Positions 19,383-29,656 of a DNA stretch of 64,000 nt are shown here, in pieces. Every line of letters starts with the position of its first letter. Positions within the stretch are counted from its first letter, which is position 1. Position numbers and translations under genes: made by a program. The notes beneath the pieces are model-generated. The model worked only from the letters and a program-made list of their open reading frames with translations. It was not told where the DNA came from and ran no database searches. This DNA comes from Polyangiaceae bacterium (GTDB lineage Bacteria > Myxococcota_A > Polyangia > Polyangiales > Polyangiaceae), in the NCBI GenBank assembly GCA_023150915.1, contig JAKLKA010000012.1, forward strand, positions 1-64,000, given 5' to 3'.

Positions 19383-22300
19383 TCACGGATACGGCGGACC
19401 CATGATCTGGTCGAGCTTGCCGCCGGTGGCGTCGAAGGGCGTCGCCTTGCGCGCGTCGCTCTTCGAGGCGTGACTGATGATGTCGGGCTTGATCGAGATG
19501 TCGAACTCTTTGCCGGTGGTGGGCCCGTGGCAGCCGCCGCAGAAGTTGTTGAACACCTCGCGCCGGAACGACAGCGTGAGCCACTCGCCGGGGTAATATT
19601 GCAGCTCTTCGCGCTGGTGGTGCAGCGTGGGCTTGCTCTCGCCCTTCAGCTGTTGCTCCACGGCCAGCACCACGGGCAGGCCGGCGGGCGCCTGGAACTT
19701 CACCGAGCCGTCGTCCTCGAGCGGCACCTCGCCGACCTTGACGCGCCGTGAGTAGACCTTTCCGAACTCGTCCTCGACGATGTACGGGCTGGGGTCGTTC
19801 AGGCTGGTCTCTTTGTCGGGCGGAAGGCTGGCCCAGGCCTCGAACGAGCGCATGTCTTCGTTGATGCGCCGGCCCGAGCGGGTGCTCTGGAAGAGCAGCG
19901 CGGCGAGCATGGGGAAGTCGACGATGGTGAGCTGGAAGCGGTCGACGCGCTTCTGGTCGTCGTCTTTGTCGTAGACCACACCGTGGAACACCGAGTCACC
20001 GCCGGGCGTGGTGCGGAACACCCCGCGGTCGACGCGACCGAAGACGGCCACCGGCCAGATCTCGTCGGAGGCCGGATCCGAGAGGCCGGCCAGCGGCGTG
20101 CGCTGCCCGGTGCTCGGGTCCACCGCGACCACGTCGAAGTTGCCGCTGAACTTCTCGAGGTTGACCACGTTGGCGGCGTAGCTGACCAGAATGTCGCCGT
20201 TCGGTAGCGGCGACGGGTTGCGGTAAGCGCCCTTGATGGTCTTGGCCACGCGGCCCGAGGCCGCCGGATCCACGAACGTGAGCGAGCGCTGGTAGAACGG
20301 GGTCTTGGCGTAATCCAGAGCGTCCGGATCCTCGGCGTAGTCTTCCGGGTTGTCGCTCACGTTGTCTTGGCCAATGCTGCGGTTGATCACCACCAGCGCG
20401 CCCGCCAGGTTGGCCGCGCCGCGATCACTGGCAATGCCCACGAAGTTCTGATCGAGCAGCTGCGAAGTCTCGGTGAGCTGCAGGTGCCCGAAGTGGGCGC
20501 GCTGGCCGAAGAGCGGGTGATAGTCGCCGCCGTCCAGGTTGATGCGCCGCGCGGCGAGCTGATAGAACCCGGGCTGCCGCTTCTCGGCGGTCATCAAGAG
20601 CTGCCCGTTGATCTTGAACGCCGGGTACATCTCCTGGTTCGAGAGGAAGGTCAGCTGGCGGATCTTGCCCTTCTCGAGCACGTACAGGTTCGCGTTGAGC
20701 TTGGCCGGGTCGGCTGCCGAGCGCTGCGGGCCAGGGAACATGTGACCCTGGGGGATGTTGCCGCGACTCGAGGTGAAAACCAGGCTGCCATCGGCCGCGA
20801 AGGCGGGGTCGAAGTTGTGGATCAGTGCCCCGTTGCTCGGCAACGGCGCGCCGCCACTGTCGGTCGGCGGCGCGTTGATCGTGGGCTCGGGGGCGCAGCC
20901 CGACCCGTCGGCGTTCATCACGTACACGCGGTAGGGCTCCGTGGCCGAGCTCCGCGCGCCGAACGCGATCTTCTTACCGTCCCACGAAGCCATGGGCCGG
21001 CGGACGTCGGCGCTGCTCGCGGTCAGCCCGCAGCCGCCGAGCAAGCTGGTGTCGCCGCCGGTGGTCGTGATGGCACCGGCCTGGTCGAGTGATGCGCCGA
21101 TGAACCGCAGGTCGGCGCCGGGCCGATACGTCTCCCAGTCTTGCATCGTCTCGGGCTGGGCAAGCGGCGCACGCTTGACGTAGACGATGCCCTGGAGCGG
21201 GAGCAGGTTCTTCATCCGCTCGGTGCGCTCTTTCTCGATCCACGCCACGACCACGCAGTAGGGCGACTGGTCGTCGAGCGGCCCGGTCTCGGCGGCCTTG
21301 AGGTCGCACGCGCTCGGATCCCCACCCAGGGCGAAGAGCGAGCCGCCGCGGTGCTTCATGCCCGGGCCCGCGGGCCCTTGCGGCAGGTTCTTGCGGATCA
21401 GGCGGCTGGCGTTGGGGTCGGGCGACTCGAGGGCGACTTGCTCGAGCACCTCGAGATAGTTGTGACGGCTGGTGGCGACACCGAAGTGACCGCCGCTGGG
21501 CGGGCGCGGGCGGAAGTCGTTGAACACCGGTGACGAGTGGCAACCGAGCAGCACGCAGCCGCGCTTGACCAGCATGGGTTGCACGCGCTTCGCGAACATC
21601 TCGAAGCCCGGGTCTTTCGGGATGTTCGTCGGGCCGCCGTGGGCGGTGGCCCACTCGAGCACCGCCTTGTAGCTGTCGTCGTCGGTCGACTCGATGAACC
21701 AACCGCCCGGGTGGTAGACGCCACCGTACGCGGGATTCAACGGTCGGGTCAGGATCTCGCTGAACTGCGGGTTGACCGCCACATAGTCGCTGGCCGAGAA
21801 GTAGTTCCAGCGCTTCTGCTCTTCGCTCTGCCCGCACGAGAGCGGGAACGCCGCTTCGTCCGTGCCGTGGCAGTTGCCACCGGCGCAGTTCGACACCAGC
21901 CACGGGTTCACCTTGTCCACGAACACCGCATAGTCGGGGTTCGGCGGATCCTTGCTCGGGTCGAAGAGCGCGTCTTTGCCGATGGCCTCGACGCAGGGGT
22001 CCCGTGCGATCTCGGGCTTCTTCGGTTGCGCGTTGTTCTCGGTCGCGCCGCGCTCGAGCCAGGTCAGAACGGTGCGGAACGCGGCCGAGCCACTGTCGAG
22101 CACGGTGCCGCCGGCGTGCGGGATGTCGGTCTGGATGTTGGTCTCGGTCCCGTCGTAGTGGTTCAGCTTCAGCGTCTGCTGCGAGCTGGCCTTGGCCAAG
22201 AGCGCCGGCATTCCGTACGGACCGAAGTTCGCGAGCAGGTCCTGCCGCTTCGCGATCATGTCGTAGCTGGTGACGTCCAGGTTACCCAGGGCGTTGCCGC

Positions 22301-22487
22301 GCTCGTCGGCGGTGACGTGACACGACGACCCGGTCGGGCTGGCCACGCACGAGGCCTGAAGGATGGGCCCGATCTTGCGGTCGAAGTAACTGCCTTCCGC
22401 TTCGACCTCGCGCTGGCTACAACTGGCGCTGGCCCAGAGGGTGAGGCCGAGGACCAAGGGCACCGCAATTGTACGATTTACCGACAT
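19383..22487 (-). CDS. Large lipoprotein with c-type heme motifs and TolB/hydrazine-synthase-alpha-like propeller
   Basis: Start MSVNRTIAVPLVLGLTLWASASC; CAGGNCH, CVLLGCH, CGGCH; MASWDGKKIAFGARSSATEPYRVYVMNADGSGC. Confidence 0.7.
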   Translation of the reverse strand: MSVNRTIAVPLVLGLTLWASASCSQREVEAEGSYFDRKIGPILQASCVASPTGSSCHVTADERGNALGNLDVTSYDMIAKRQDLLANFGPYGMPALLAKASSQQTLKLNHYDGTETNIQTDIPHAGGTVLDSGSAAFRTVLTWLERGATENNAQPKKPEIARDPCVEAIGKDALFDPSKDPPNPDYAVFVDKVNPWLVSNCAGGNCHGTDEAAFPLSCGQSEEQKRWNYFSASDYVAVNPQFSEILTRPLNPAYGGVYHPGGWFIESTDDDSYKAVLEWATAHGGPTNIPKDPGFEMFAKRVQPMLVKRGCVLLGCHSSPVFNDFRPRPPSGGHFGVATSRHNYLEVLEQVALESPDPNASRLIRKNLPQGPAGPGMKHRGGSLFALGGDPSACDLKAAETGPLDDQSPYCVVVAWIEKERTERMKNLLPLQGIVYVKRAPLAQPETMQDWETYRPGADLRFIGASLDQAGAITTTGGDTSLLGGCGLTASSADVRRPMASWDGKKIAFGARSSATEPYRVYVMNADGSGCAPEPTINAPPTDSGGAPLPSNGALIHNFDPAFAADGSLVFTSSRGNIPQGHMFPGPQRSAADPAKLNANLYVLEKGKIRQLTFLSNQEMYPAFKINGQLLMTAEKRQPGFYQLAARRINLDGGDYHPLFGQRAHFGHLQLTETSQLLDQNFVGIASDRGAANLAGALVVINRSIGQDNVSDNPEDYAEDPDALDYAKTPFYQRSLTFVDPAASGRVAKTIKGAYRNPSPLPNGDILVSYAANVVNLEKFSGNFDVVAVDPSTGQRTPLAGLSDPASDEIWPVAVFGRVDRGVFRTTPGGDSVFHGVVYDKDDDQKRVDRFQLTIVDFPMLAALLFQSTRSGRRINEDMRSFEAWASLPPDKETSLNDPSPYIVEDEFGKVYSRRVKVGEVPLEDDGSVKFQAPAGLPVVLAVEQQLKGESKPTLHHQREELQYYPGEWLTLSFRREVFNNFCGGCHGPTTGKEFDISIKPDIISHASKSDARKATPFDATGGKLDQIMGPPYP

Positions 22488-22563
22488 CGCGCCATCCTCC
22501 GGACTTGGATCTTGGGTGGAACGGGAACAGTTCGCAATCCTCTGAACGCTCGTTTGGGGACCG

Positions 22564-24231
22564 ATGCAACTGATTTTCTGCAGCAATATCAGGACATTGT
22601 CCGGTCATTCGGGGGATGCCCTGGCGGTCGACGCTGGGCGGATCCGGGCCATCGGATCGCGGGCAGAGCTTGCCGCGCGCCATCCCGACGCGCCTTCAGT
22701 GGACCTCGGGGTCCGGACATTGGTCCCGGGCTTCATCGACCCGCACCACCACCTGTCCATGCGCTGCGCGCTCGAGACCGGCGTGGACTGTCGCCCGCGG
22801 GTCGCGCCGACCCTCGACGCGCTGCTCACCCGACTGCAGGACGCTTCCCACACGCTCGAGCCGGGGGCCTGGGTGGTTGGGTTCGGCTACGACGAGCTCG
22901 CGCTTGGCGAGCGACGCCATCCAACCCGCGACGATCTGGACGCGGCCTGCCCGAAGCACCCGGTCTTGCTGTTCCACTACAGCTGCCACGAGATCGTCGC
23001 CAGCTCCCTGGCGCTTTCGCTGGCGGGCATCGGCGAGACAACCCCGGAGCCGGCGGGCGGAAGTCACGCGCGGGATCGACGCGGGCGGCTGACGGGTCGC
23101 CTGGTCGAAGCGGCGCTGTGTCCCGTGGAGCGGCTGGGGGTGCCCGATCGCCTCGCGCGATCGGCCGAGGCGGTGCTGGCGCGTCTGGACGTGGTGCAAG
23201 ACGAGCTGCTCGCGGTCGGCATCACTCACCTCGCCGATCCGACGGTGCCGAGTGAGATGCACGAGCTCTACTGCCGCGCGCTGGCAGCGTCGGGCCTGCG
23301 CGTCGGGGTGACGGCGATGCCGGTGTCCGAGCTGGGCTACTTGCGACCGGGGTGGGACGCGGTGGAGCGCGGGCCGCGCACCGGTGAGGGCAGCGAGCTG
23401 TACCGCGCTGGGCCGCTCAAGCTGATCTTCGACGGCGCGAGCCGTTGCGCCATGTGCGCGTCGAGCGCCGAGATCGTGCGCATCTCATTGGCCGGCCTCG
23501 GCGGTGCGCTGCGCGCCCGTCGGCTGGACGGACTCCGGACGCTGACCGACACGCAGCCGCGGCGGGTCGACGGGCGGTGGAAGACGGGGATCTCGTTCCT
23601 GGAAGGGCGCGCCGCCCGCGAGCTGGTCGCCCGCGCCACGGATGCGGGCTTTTCCCTGGCAATGCACGCCATTGGCAATGCCGCGACCGACGAGGTGCTG
23701 GCGGCGGTGGTGGCCGCGCGCTCCAAGATCCGCGACGTTCCCCCGCCGCGCATCGAGCACGCCACGTTCTTGCGACCCGATCAGCCGCGGCGCATCGCCG
23801 ACGCGGGCATCGCGGTGGTGACCCAGCCGGGCTTCTTGCGCCTGCCGGCGTTCGACCTGGTACGCATGCCGGGCCCCTTCGCGACCTTGCCGCTGCGCAC
23901 GCTGATCGACGCGGGGGTGTGCGTGTCGGGCAGCTCGGATGCGCCGGTGATCGACTTCGACCCGCTGGCGGCCATGCGAAGCGCGGTCGACCGGCGCACG
24001 GCCAGCGGTGCGGTGCTCGACGCGTCGCAGGCCATCACCCCGCTCGAAGCCCTGCGGCTCTACACCGAGCACGCGGCCCGGGTGTGCGGTGAGCTCGAGC
24101 TTCGTGGGACGCTGGCGCCGGGCAAGCGCGCCGACTTCGTGGTGCTGTCGGCCGACCCGGTCACGCAGCTGGCCGACGCCCGCGTGGAGCAGACCTGGGT
24201 GGGCGGCGTGCGCGCGTTCAGCGCCGCCTGA
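22564..24231 (+). CDS. Amidohydrolase (YtcJ-like, amidohydrolase_3 type)
   Basis: VDLGVRTLVPGFIDPHHHLSMR; LAMHAIGNAATDEVL; SGSSDAPVIDFDPLAAM; LAPGKRADFVVLSADP. Confidence 0.85.
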   Translation: MQLIFCSNIRTLSGHSGDALAVDAGRIRAIGSRAELAARHPDAPSVDLGVRTLVPGFIDPHHHLSMRCALETGVDCRPRVAPTLDALLTRLQDASHTLEPGAWVVGFGYDELALGERRHPTRDDLDAACPKHPVLLFHYSCHEIVASSLALSLAGIGETTPEPAGGSHARDRRGRLTGRLVEAALCPVERLGVPDRLARSAEAVLARLDVVQDELLAVGITHLADPTVPSEMHELYCRALAASGLRVGVTAMPVSELGYLRPGWDAVERGPRTGEGSELYRAGPLKLIFDGASRCAMCASSAEIVRISLAGLGGALRARRLDGLRTLTDTQPRRVDGRWKTGISFLEGRAARELVARATDAGFSLAMHAIGNAATDEVLAAVVAARSKIRDVPPPRIEHATFLRPDQPRRIADAGIAVVTQPGFLRLPAFDLVRMPGPFATLPLRTLIDAGVCVSGSSDAPVIDFDPLAAMRSAVDRRTASGAVLDASQAITPLEALRLYTEHAARVCGELELRGTLAPGKRADFVVLSADPVTQLADARVEQTWVGGVRAFSAA

Positions 24232-25633
24232 GCAGGCGCTTCACCTTGCGGGCCAGCACGTCGGCCGTGACGGGCGCGGCCATCACATCGGCGGCTCCAG
24301 CCTCGATCAGCTGGCGCATGGCGGCGGCATCGACGTGGTCGAGCACCGCGATCACGCGCGCCGCGGGGTTGGACCCGAGGGCCTGAACTGCGGCGGCGAC
24401 CGAGCTGCCGGCGTCATAGACCACGACGTCTGCACCAACGTCGACCTGCCGGCTGTGCGACGCCGCGAGCCCGTGCGCCGCGAGCCCGGCCAAGAGCGCC
24501 GGATCGGCCAAGAGCGAGCCAGCCCGCGGGACAATGGCCACGCTGCCGTGCACTGCGGGCGCATCTTCGGGGACCGCGCCGCTGTTCCAGCCCGGAACGC
24601 GATGCGCGCGGTCGCCGCCCGGCAGCTCGCCCTTCCGCGGCGGCAGGCGCGCCGCGCTGGCTTCGCGATCGACGGCCTCGAGCAGGCGCGCCTTGGCGCT
24701 CTTGGCATCGGGCGGGCGCTGGTGCGGGTGCTTGGCGAGAAGCTCGAGCCGCAGCGCTTCCAGCAGCGGCGGCACCGGCTCGCTGCCCTCGGGGCGTGCC
24801 AGAGGCGGCGGCGGCATGAACAGGTGCTGCGAAATCGTCTCGATGGCGTTCGGCGCCTCGAACGGAGGCTGCTTCTGCAAGAGGTCGGTGAGCAGGCAGC
24901 CGAAGGCGTAAAGATCCGTGCTTGGCCCGACCTGGAGCGAGCGGCTCTGCTCCGGGCTCATGTAGGCCGGGGTGCCCGCGATCATGTCCTTCTTGGTCAG
25001 GGTCGGCGCGTGCGTGTCCGGATCGTCGACGTGGGCCAGGCCAAAGTCGACCACCTTGGCCACGCGCCGCCCCTGGGAGTCTCGCGAGAGGATCACGTTC
25101 TCGGGCTTGAGATCACGGTGCACGATGCCGTGGCGATGGGCCGCGTCCAGCGCGTCGAGCACGTCCACCGAGATCGCCACGACGTCGGCCAGGGCGGGCA
25201 TGCCCGGACATTCCGCCAGCCACTCGTCGAGGGCTTTGCCCTCGATCATCTCCATGACCAAGAAGAAGGTCGCCTCGTGCTGCCCGAAGTCGATGACCCG
25301 CACCACGTTCGGGTGGCTGAGCATCAGCGCCGCGCGGGCCTCGCGCCGGAACCGCTCGACGTATTGAGGCTGCGCCGCCACCCACGCGTGCATGACCTTC
25401 ACGGCCACCGGCACACCCAGCTGCACCTGCTCGCCGACCCACACGCTGCCCATGCCGCCCTGCCCCAGAAAGCGCGTCAGCCGGTATTTCCCGGCCAGAA
25501 CACTGCCCACCCCCAGCGTGGAGGGCGGGATGCTGTCACCGGTCTGCGAGAGCTGCGTCTCGGCTTCTTGTGCGGCCTTCCGGGCAGCCGCCACGGGCCG
25601 AAAGCCGCCCTGGGGGTCGTCGTCGCCACTCAT
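24218..25633 (-). CDS. Ser/Thr protein kinase with C-terminal pseudo-receiver-like domain
   Basis: LGQGGMGSVWVGEQ, HRDLKPENVIL, DFGLAHVDD; C-term DVVVYDAG...IEAGAADVMAAPVTADVLARKVKRLL. Confidence 0.9.
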   Translation of the reverse strand: MSGDDDPQGGFRPVAAARKAAQEAETQLSQTGDSIPPSTLGVGSVLAGKYRLTRFLGQGGMGSVWVGEQVQLGVPVAVKVMHAWVAAQPQYVERFRREARAALMLSHPNVVRVIDFGQHEATFFLVMEMIEGKALDEWLAECPGMPALADVVAISVDVLDALDAAHRHGIVHRDLKPENVILSRDSQGRRVAKVVDFGLAHVDDPDTHAPTLTKKDMIAGTPAYMSPEQSRSLQVGPSTDLYAFGCLLTDLLQKQPPFEAPNAIETISQHLFMPPPPLARPEGSEPVPPLLEALRLELLAKHPHQRPPDAKSAKARLLEAVDREASAARLPPRKGELPGGDRAHRVPGWNSGAVPEDAPAVHGSVAIVPRAGSLLADPALLAGLAAHGLAASHSRQVDVGADVVVYDAGSSVAAAVQALGSNPAARVIAVLDHVDAAAMRQLIEAGAADVMAAPVTADVLARKVKRLLRRR

Positions 25634-27897
25634 GGGCGAGCCCTGAGACCGAGCGCGAGCTGACCCATCACATGACCCCCGGCGTCGCTCCACGGTGAGA
25701 GGCGAAGCGCCACGCCGGCGAACATCTGCTCGCCGAACTCGGCGCCAACTGCGAGCCCGCCACGCCCGGCCAGGTCGTCGTCGGCGGTGCTGAACGCGTG
25801 GGCGTCGCAGAGCGCGGTCATGCGCCAGAGGGCGTCTGCGTCCCAGCCCACGCCACCCAGCAAGAAGCCTTGCGCCTCGGGCGCCGGCCGGCGATCGACC
25901 GAGTATTCGAGGGGCGCGCGACCGCCCAGGTTCACCAGCCAGTGCAACCGATCGGCGAAGCCGCCTGCGGCGAAGCCGAGCCCGACGCGCGACCCCGGGC
26001 TGGTGCTGGTCATCGGCAGGCCAAGCTGAACCGCGGGGCCGAGCTCGACCTTCCCGGTGGTGATGGGACGCCAGCGCAGCGAAAGCCAGGCGCTGCCGTC
26101 GGCCGGTGCGCCGCCGAGCTCGCGGGTGGTGACCAGGCCGTCGAAGCCGAAGCTGCCGATGGCGCCGGCGGCGCGGGTCGCGAGCAGGCTACCCAGCTTC
26201 CCCCCCTCGGAATATCCCGTGGCGCTGACGGCAGCGCTGCTCTCGGCGGTGGGCGACCACCACGCCACGTTGGTCAGCGGCGAGGGCTGCACCAGGGCCG
26301 CGCTGGCGCCCAGCGTGCGGACGCGCGCGCGTTCGGACGGCCGCGCTGCGACGGGTGGAGAGGTGGGCGAGGTCTCGGCGAGCACGCGCCCGCGGGCGTC
26401 GACCACCTGCACGCGGGCCGGAGCGGCCGTGACGCCGTCGAAGCGCGCCACCCAGCGGGCACCGTCGGCCTTCAGCGGTTCGCGGTGCCACTTCCCCTGG
26501 TGCTCGAAGCGCGCGAAGGGCGCCATCCGACCGGCGACGTCCACGCCCTCGATCGACGACAGCTCGACCTGCACGGCGAGCACGCCCGGGAGCCAGCTGG
26601 CGTGGGCGACCGCCGTGGGCTCGCGATAGCGCAGCTGGTAGTGCGTGACCTGGGCGTCGCCCCGCGTGCGCAGCGCGAGGGACTTCGGGGCGGCGTGCAG
26701 CAGATCGATGCGCGGCGGCAGCTTGCCGAACGCCGAAGCGTCGAGGGACACCTCGAGCCCTTCCAGGGTGGAGACGACCAGCTCGGCGTAGGGGCTCACG
26801 TCGATCACGCCGGGCGCGATCGAACCCGAGCTGCCCTCCACCCGCGCGTCGACCAGCGCCACGCTTCGCGCGCCCGCGGCAAGGCCCAAGAAGTCGTCCT
26901 GATCGATGGCGCGCACCCGCAGGAAGTACGCGCCCGGCGGCAGGCGCTCGGCGCGGAACGCGCGCACGTCGGCCGGAACCTCTTCGCGCGCCACGAGCTC
27001 GGTGAACGCGGCGTCTTTCGCCAGCTCCACGCGGTAAAGCCGTGCTTTGTCGACCGCCTCCCACCCCGCCGTGAGCACGTTGGCCCCGGCGGCGCCGAGC
27101 TGCACACCCGCCGCGGTGGTGGCCAGCCACTTGGGCGCCGGCGGAAGTGGGCGCGGCGGCTCGGGCGGCTTGTTCTCGCTGAAGGCGGTGCCGTGCTGCG
27201 CGGGCACCTCGACCTTCTTGCCCGCCGACGCCACGCTGGCGTTGCCGTCGAACACGCTGACGGTGGCCCGCTTCTTCTGGGCGCGCACCGCGGTGTCGCG
27301 CGACTTGGCCGTGACCCGCCCGCCCTGCGTTGCCACGTCTATCGGTTTGCCCCGCAGGGCCGCGAGCCCGGCCTGCAGCTCGCCGCTGTCGAGCTCCACC
27401 GTGGGGGGGGTCTTGGTGACCGCGGTCTTCTTCGCCGTTCCGTAGATGATCACCAGGGTGTGCTCGGCCAAGAGCACACGCGTTCGATCGACGAACAGGA
27501 TGTCGGCTCGGGCTTTGTCGAGCGTGTTCACGCTGTGGTTCTTGTAGAGCGGCATGCCGGGCGCGGCCGCTTGCCAGCTGCCGCCGGGGGGTCGCGCCTT
27601 GACGTCGGGGTTCAAGCTGCGCAGGCGCGCGCTGGGCAGATCGGTGACCTGGGCGGGCACCACCAGAGTGAGCCCCTCGGGCAGCGGCTTGTCGGTGGCG
27701 CAGCTCAGCGAGTTGTAGCGCTCGAGCAGGGGCTTGTGCTTCGCCGCGCCATACAGCGCGCTGGCGATGTCGGCGCAGGTCTCTTTGTTCTTGGTGGTCC
27801 AGTGCAGCACGCGCTCCGGATAGCCCGGGGTGGCGTCTTCGGCCCGGGCGCTGCCAGCAGCCAGCACCAGAGCGAGCAGCAGGCGACGCTCACGCAT
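25630..27897 (-). CDS. FecR-domain protein with LysM-like N-terminus
   Basis: LHWTTKNKETCADIASALYGAAKHKPLLERYN (LysM-like), FVDRTRVLLAEHTLVIIYG (FecR-like); ATGA overlap with kinase. Confidence 0.7.
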   Translation of the reverse strand: MRERRLLLALVLAAGSARAEDATPGYPERVLHWTTKNKETCADIASALYGAAKHKPLLERYNSLSCATDKPLPEGLTLVVPAQVTDLPSARLRSLNPDVKARPPGGSWQAAAPGMPLYKNHSVNTLDKARADILFVDRTRVLLAEHTLVIIYGTAKKTAVTKTPPTVELDSGELQAGLAALRGKPIDVATQGGRVTAKSRDTAVRAQKKRATVSVFDGNASVASAGKKVEVPAQHGTAFSENKPPEPPRPLPPAPKWLATTAAGVQLGAAGANVLTAGWEAVDKARLYRVELAKDAAFTELVAREEVPADVRAFRAERLPPGAYFLRVRAIDQDDFLGLAAGARSVALVDARVEGSSGSIAPGVIDVSPYAELVVSTLEGLEVSLDASAFGKLPPRIDLLHAAPKSLALRTRGDAQVTHYQLRYREPTAVAHASWLPGVLAVQVELSSIEGVDVAGRMAPFARFEHQGKWHREPLKADGARWVARFDGVTAAPARVQVVDARGRVLAETSPTSPPVAARPSERARVRTLGASAALVQPSPLTNVAWWSPTAESSAAVSATGYSEGGKLGSLLATRAAGAIGSFGFDGLVTTRELGGAPADGSAWLSLRWRPITTGKVELGPAVQLGLPMTSTSPGSRVGLGFAAGGFADRLHWLVNLGGRAPLEYSVDRRPAPEAQGFLLGGVGWDADALWRMTALCDAHAFSTADDDLAGRGGLAVGAEFGEQMFAGVALRLSPWSDAGGHVMGQLALGLRARP

Positions 27898-29656
27898 CGG
27901 ACACGTCCATTCCCAGCTCGAAGACCTCGGCCCTTGCCGCACGACCGGTGAGCTGGTGCGGACCGAGCGAGCGCAGCTCGAAGCCTTGCCCCGCGAGCTG
28001 GGCGGTGCGCTGGCCCACCAAGATCTGGTTCGGCTTGGCCACCGCTTCGAGGCGCGCGGCCACGTTCACCACGTCACCGACCACGGTGTACTCCATGCGC
28101 TTGTCGGAGCCGATGTTGCCCACGATGGCCTCGCCCGAGTTCACCCCGATGGCCAATCGCAGCTCGACGCCGTATTGCTCTTTCCAGCCCTGATTCGCGG
28201 TCTCTAGGAAGCGCAGCATGTCTTCGGCGGCCGCCAGCGCGCGCCGCGCGTGGTCCGGCGTGGCCACGGGCGCGCCCCACACCGCCATGATGCAGTCGCC
28301 CACGAACTTGTCGACGGTGCCGTGATGGCGGAAGACGACCTCGCTGAGCAGCGAGAACAGCTCGTTGAGCAGTGTGACCACTTCTTCGGCGGGGCGGCTC
28401 TCGGCCAGCGGGGTGAAGGCCACCACGTCGGCAAACACCACGGAGATCTCGGTGCGAGCCCCGCCCAGCGCCAGCGAGTGCTCGCCGCGCACGATGGCGT
28501 CGACCAGCTCTTTGCTCATGAAGCGGCTCAGGTCGCCGCGCAGCTTGGCCTGCTTCTCGATCTCGGCTTCGCCGGCCTCGAGGTCCCGCGCCATGGTGCC
28601 CATGCTGCGCGTCAGGTCGCCGATCTCGTCCTTGCGCGTCGACGTTGCCCCGACCTCGCGCCAGCGCCGCTCGCCGATCAGCGCCGCCTGCTTCGCCAGG
28701 AACAGCACCGGGCGGGTGACGCGATCGCCCGCCGCGAACCCCACCACCAGCGCGCCCAAGAGCGCAATGGCCAGCACCCAGGTGCTCTGGCGTTGCATGT
28801 CGAAGACCGTGGCGTACGCCACACGCTCGGGCCGCCACAGCGCCACGGCCCAGCCCAGCCCCTCGACGCTCTCGATGCCGCCCACGTACGCCACCGAGCC
28901 AGCACTGAACCCGCTGACCACGGCCACGCGCTCGGCCCAGCTGGCGCCCCGCGGGATCACGTTCCAGATCGGCAGCGTGCCGGCGTCACCCCCCGAGGCG
29001 AGGGTGTCGTCGCCGTGCGCCACGACCACCCGCCGCGCGCCGTCGACCACCAAGAACGTGACGCCGCCGCCGGTGAAGCGAGTCTCGGCCAGATCGCGCA
29101 GCTGATCGGCGACCGCACCCAGATCCGCGCGCACGGTGACGTAGCCGCTGGGCGCCTTGGGATCGGACTTTGCGATCGGCACCACCACCGTGCCCGTGCG
29201 GGGCCCGCTCATCGCGAACGAGACGCCGCGCTGATCGGCGACCTGCCGCGACTCGGCCGTGGAGCGCGGGGCCTCGCCCGATTCGGCGCCCTGCTTCTTC
29301 ACCACCAGGTCGACCCGGGCGCTGGGCACCTCGAAGCGGATGGCGTCGATGGTGGTGCGCGTGGCCACCACCGAGCGCACGGCGTCTTCGGCGCTGACGC
29401 CGGCGTCGGGTCGCGCCGCGGCCAGTGCCAGGGCCGTGGCCACCACCCGCGCGTCGTCTTCCACCGCGCGCACCCGCGCCACCACCGACGCCGCCACCTC
29501 GGCCAGCACCGACGCCTGCAGGTGCCGCTCGCTGGTCTCGACCGCGCCGCGGTTGATGCCGGTCAGGCGCAAGGCCACGGCCGCCGCCGGCAGCGCGGCG
29601 ATCAGCACCAGCAGCGCGGCGGCCTTGATGCGGATCGAGACGCGCAGCTCACTCAT
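27890..29656 (-). CDS. Membrane adenylate/guanylate cyclase (class III) with HAMP
   Basis: ISVVFADVVAFTPLAESRPAEEVVTLLNELF; KFVGDCIMAVWGAP; GEAIVGNIGSDKRMEYTVVGDVVNVAARLE; HAMP region before it. Confidence 0.93.
   Translation of the reverse strand: MSELRVSIRIKAAALLVLIAALPAAAVALRLTGINRGAVETSERHLQASVLAEVAASVVARVRAVEDDARVVATALALAAARPDAGVSAEDAVRSVVATRTTIDAIRFEVPSARVDLVVKKQGAESGEAPRSTAESRQVADQRGVSFAMSGPRTGTVVVPIAKSDPKAPSGYVTVRADLGAVADQLRDLAETRFTGGGVTFLVVDGARRVVVAHGDDTLASGGDAGTLPIWNVIPRGASWAERVAVVSGFSAGSVAYVGGIESVEGLGWAVALWRPERVAYATVFDMQRQSTWVLAIALLGALVVGFAAGDRVTRPVLFLAKQAALIGERRWREVGATSTRKDEIGDLTRSMGTMARDLEAGEAEIEKQAKLRGDLSRFMSKELVDAIVRGEHSLALGGARTEISVVFADVVAFTPLAESRPAEEVVTLLNELFSLLSEVVFRHHGTVDKFVGDCIMAVWGAPVATPDHARRALAAAEDMLRFLETANQGWKEQYGVELRLAIGVNSGEAIVGNIGSDKRMEYTVVGDVVNVAARLEAVAKPNQILVGQRTAQLAGQGFELRSLGPHQLTGRAARAEVFELGMDVSDA

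Noticed and set aside
25798-27951. 717-aa plus-strand ORF
   Set aside because: Antisense shadow of the FecR gene; composition Arg/Gly/Ala-rich without motifs.
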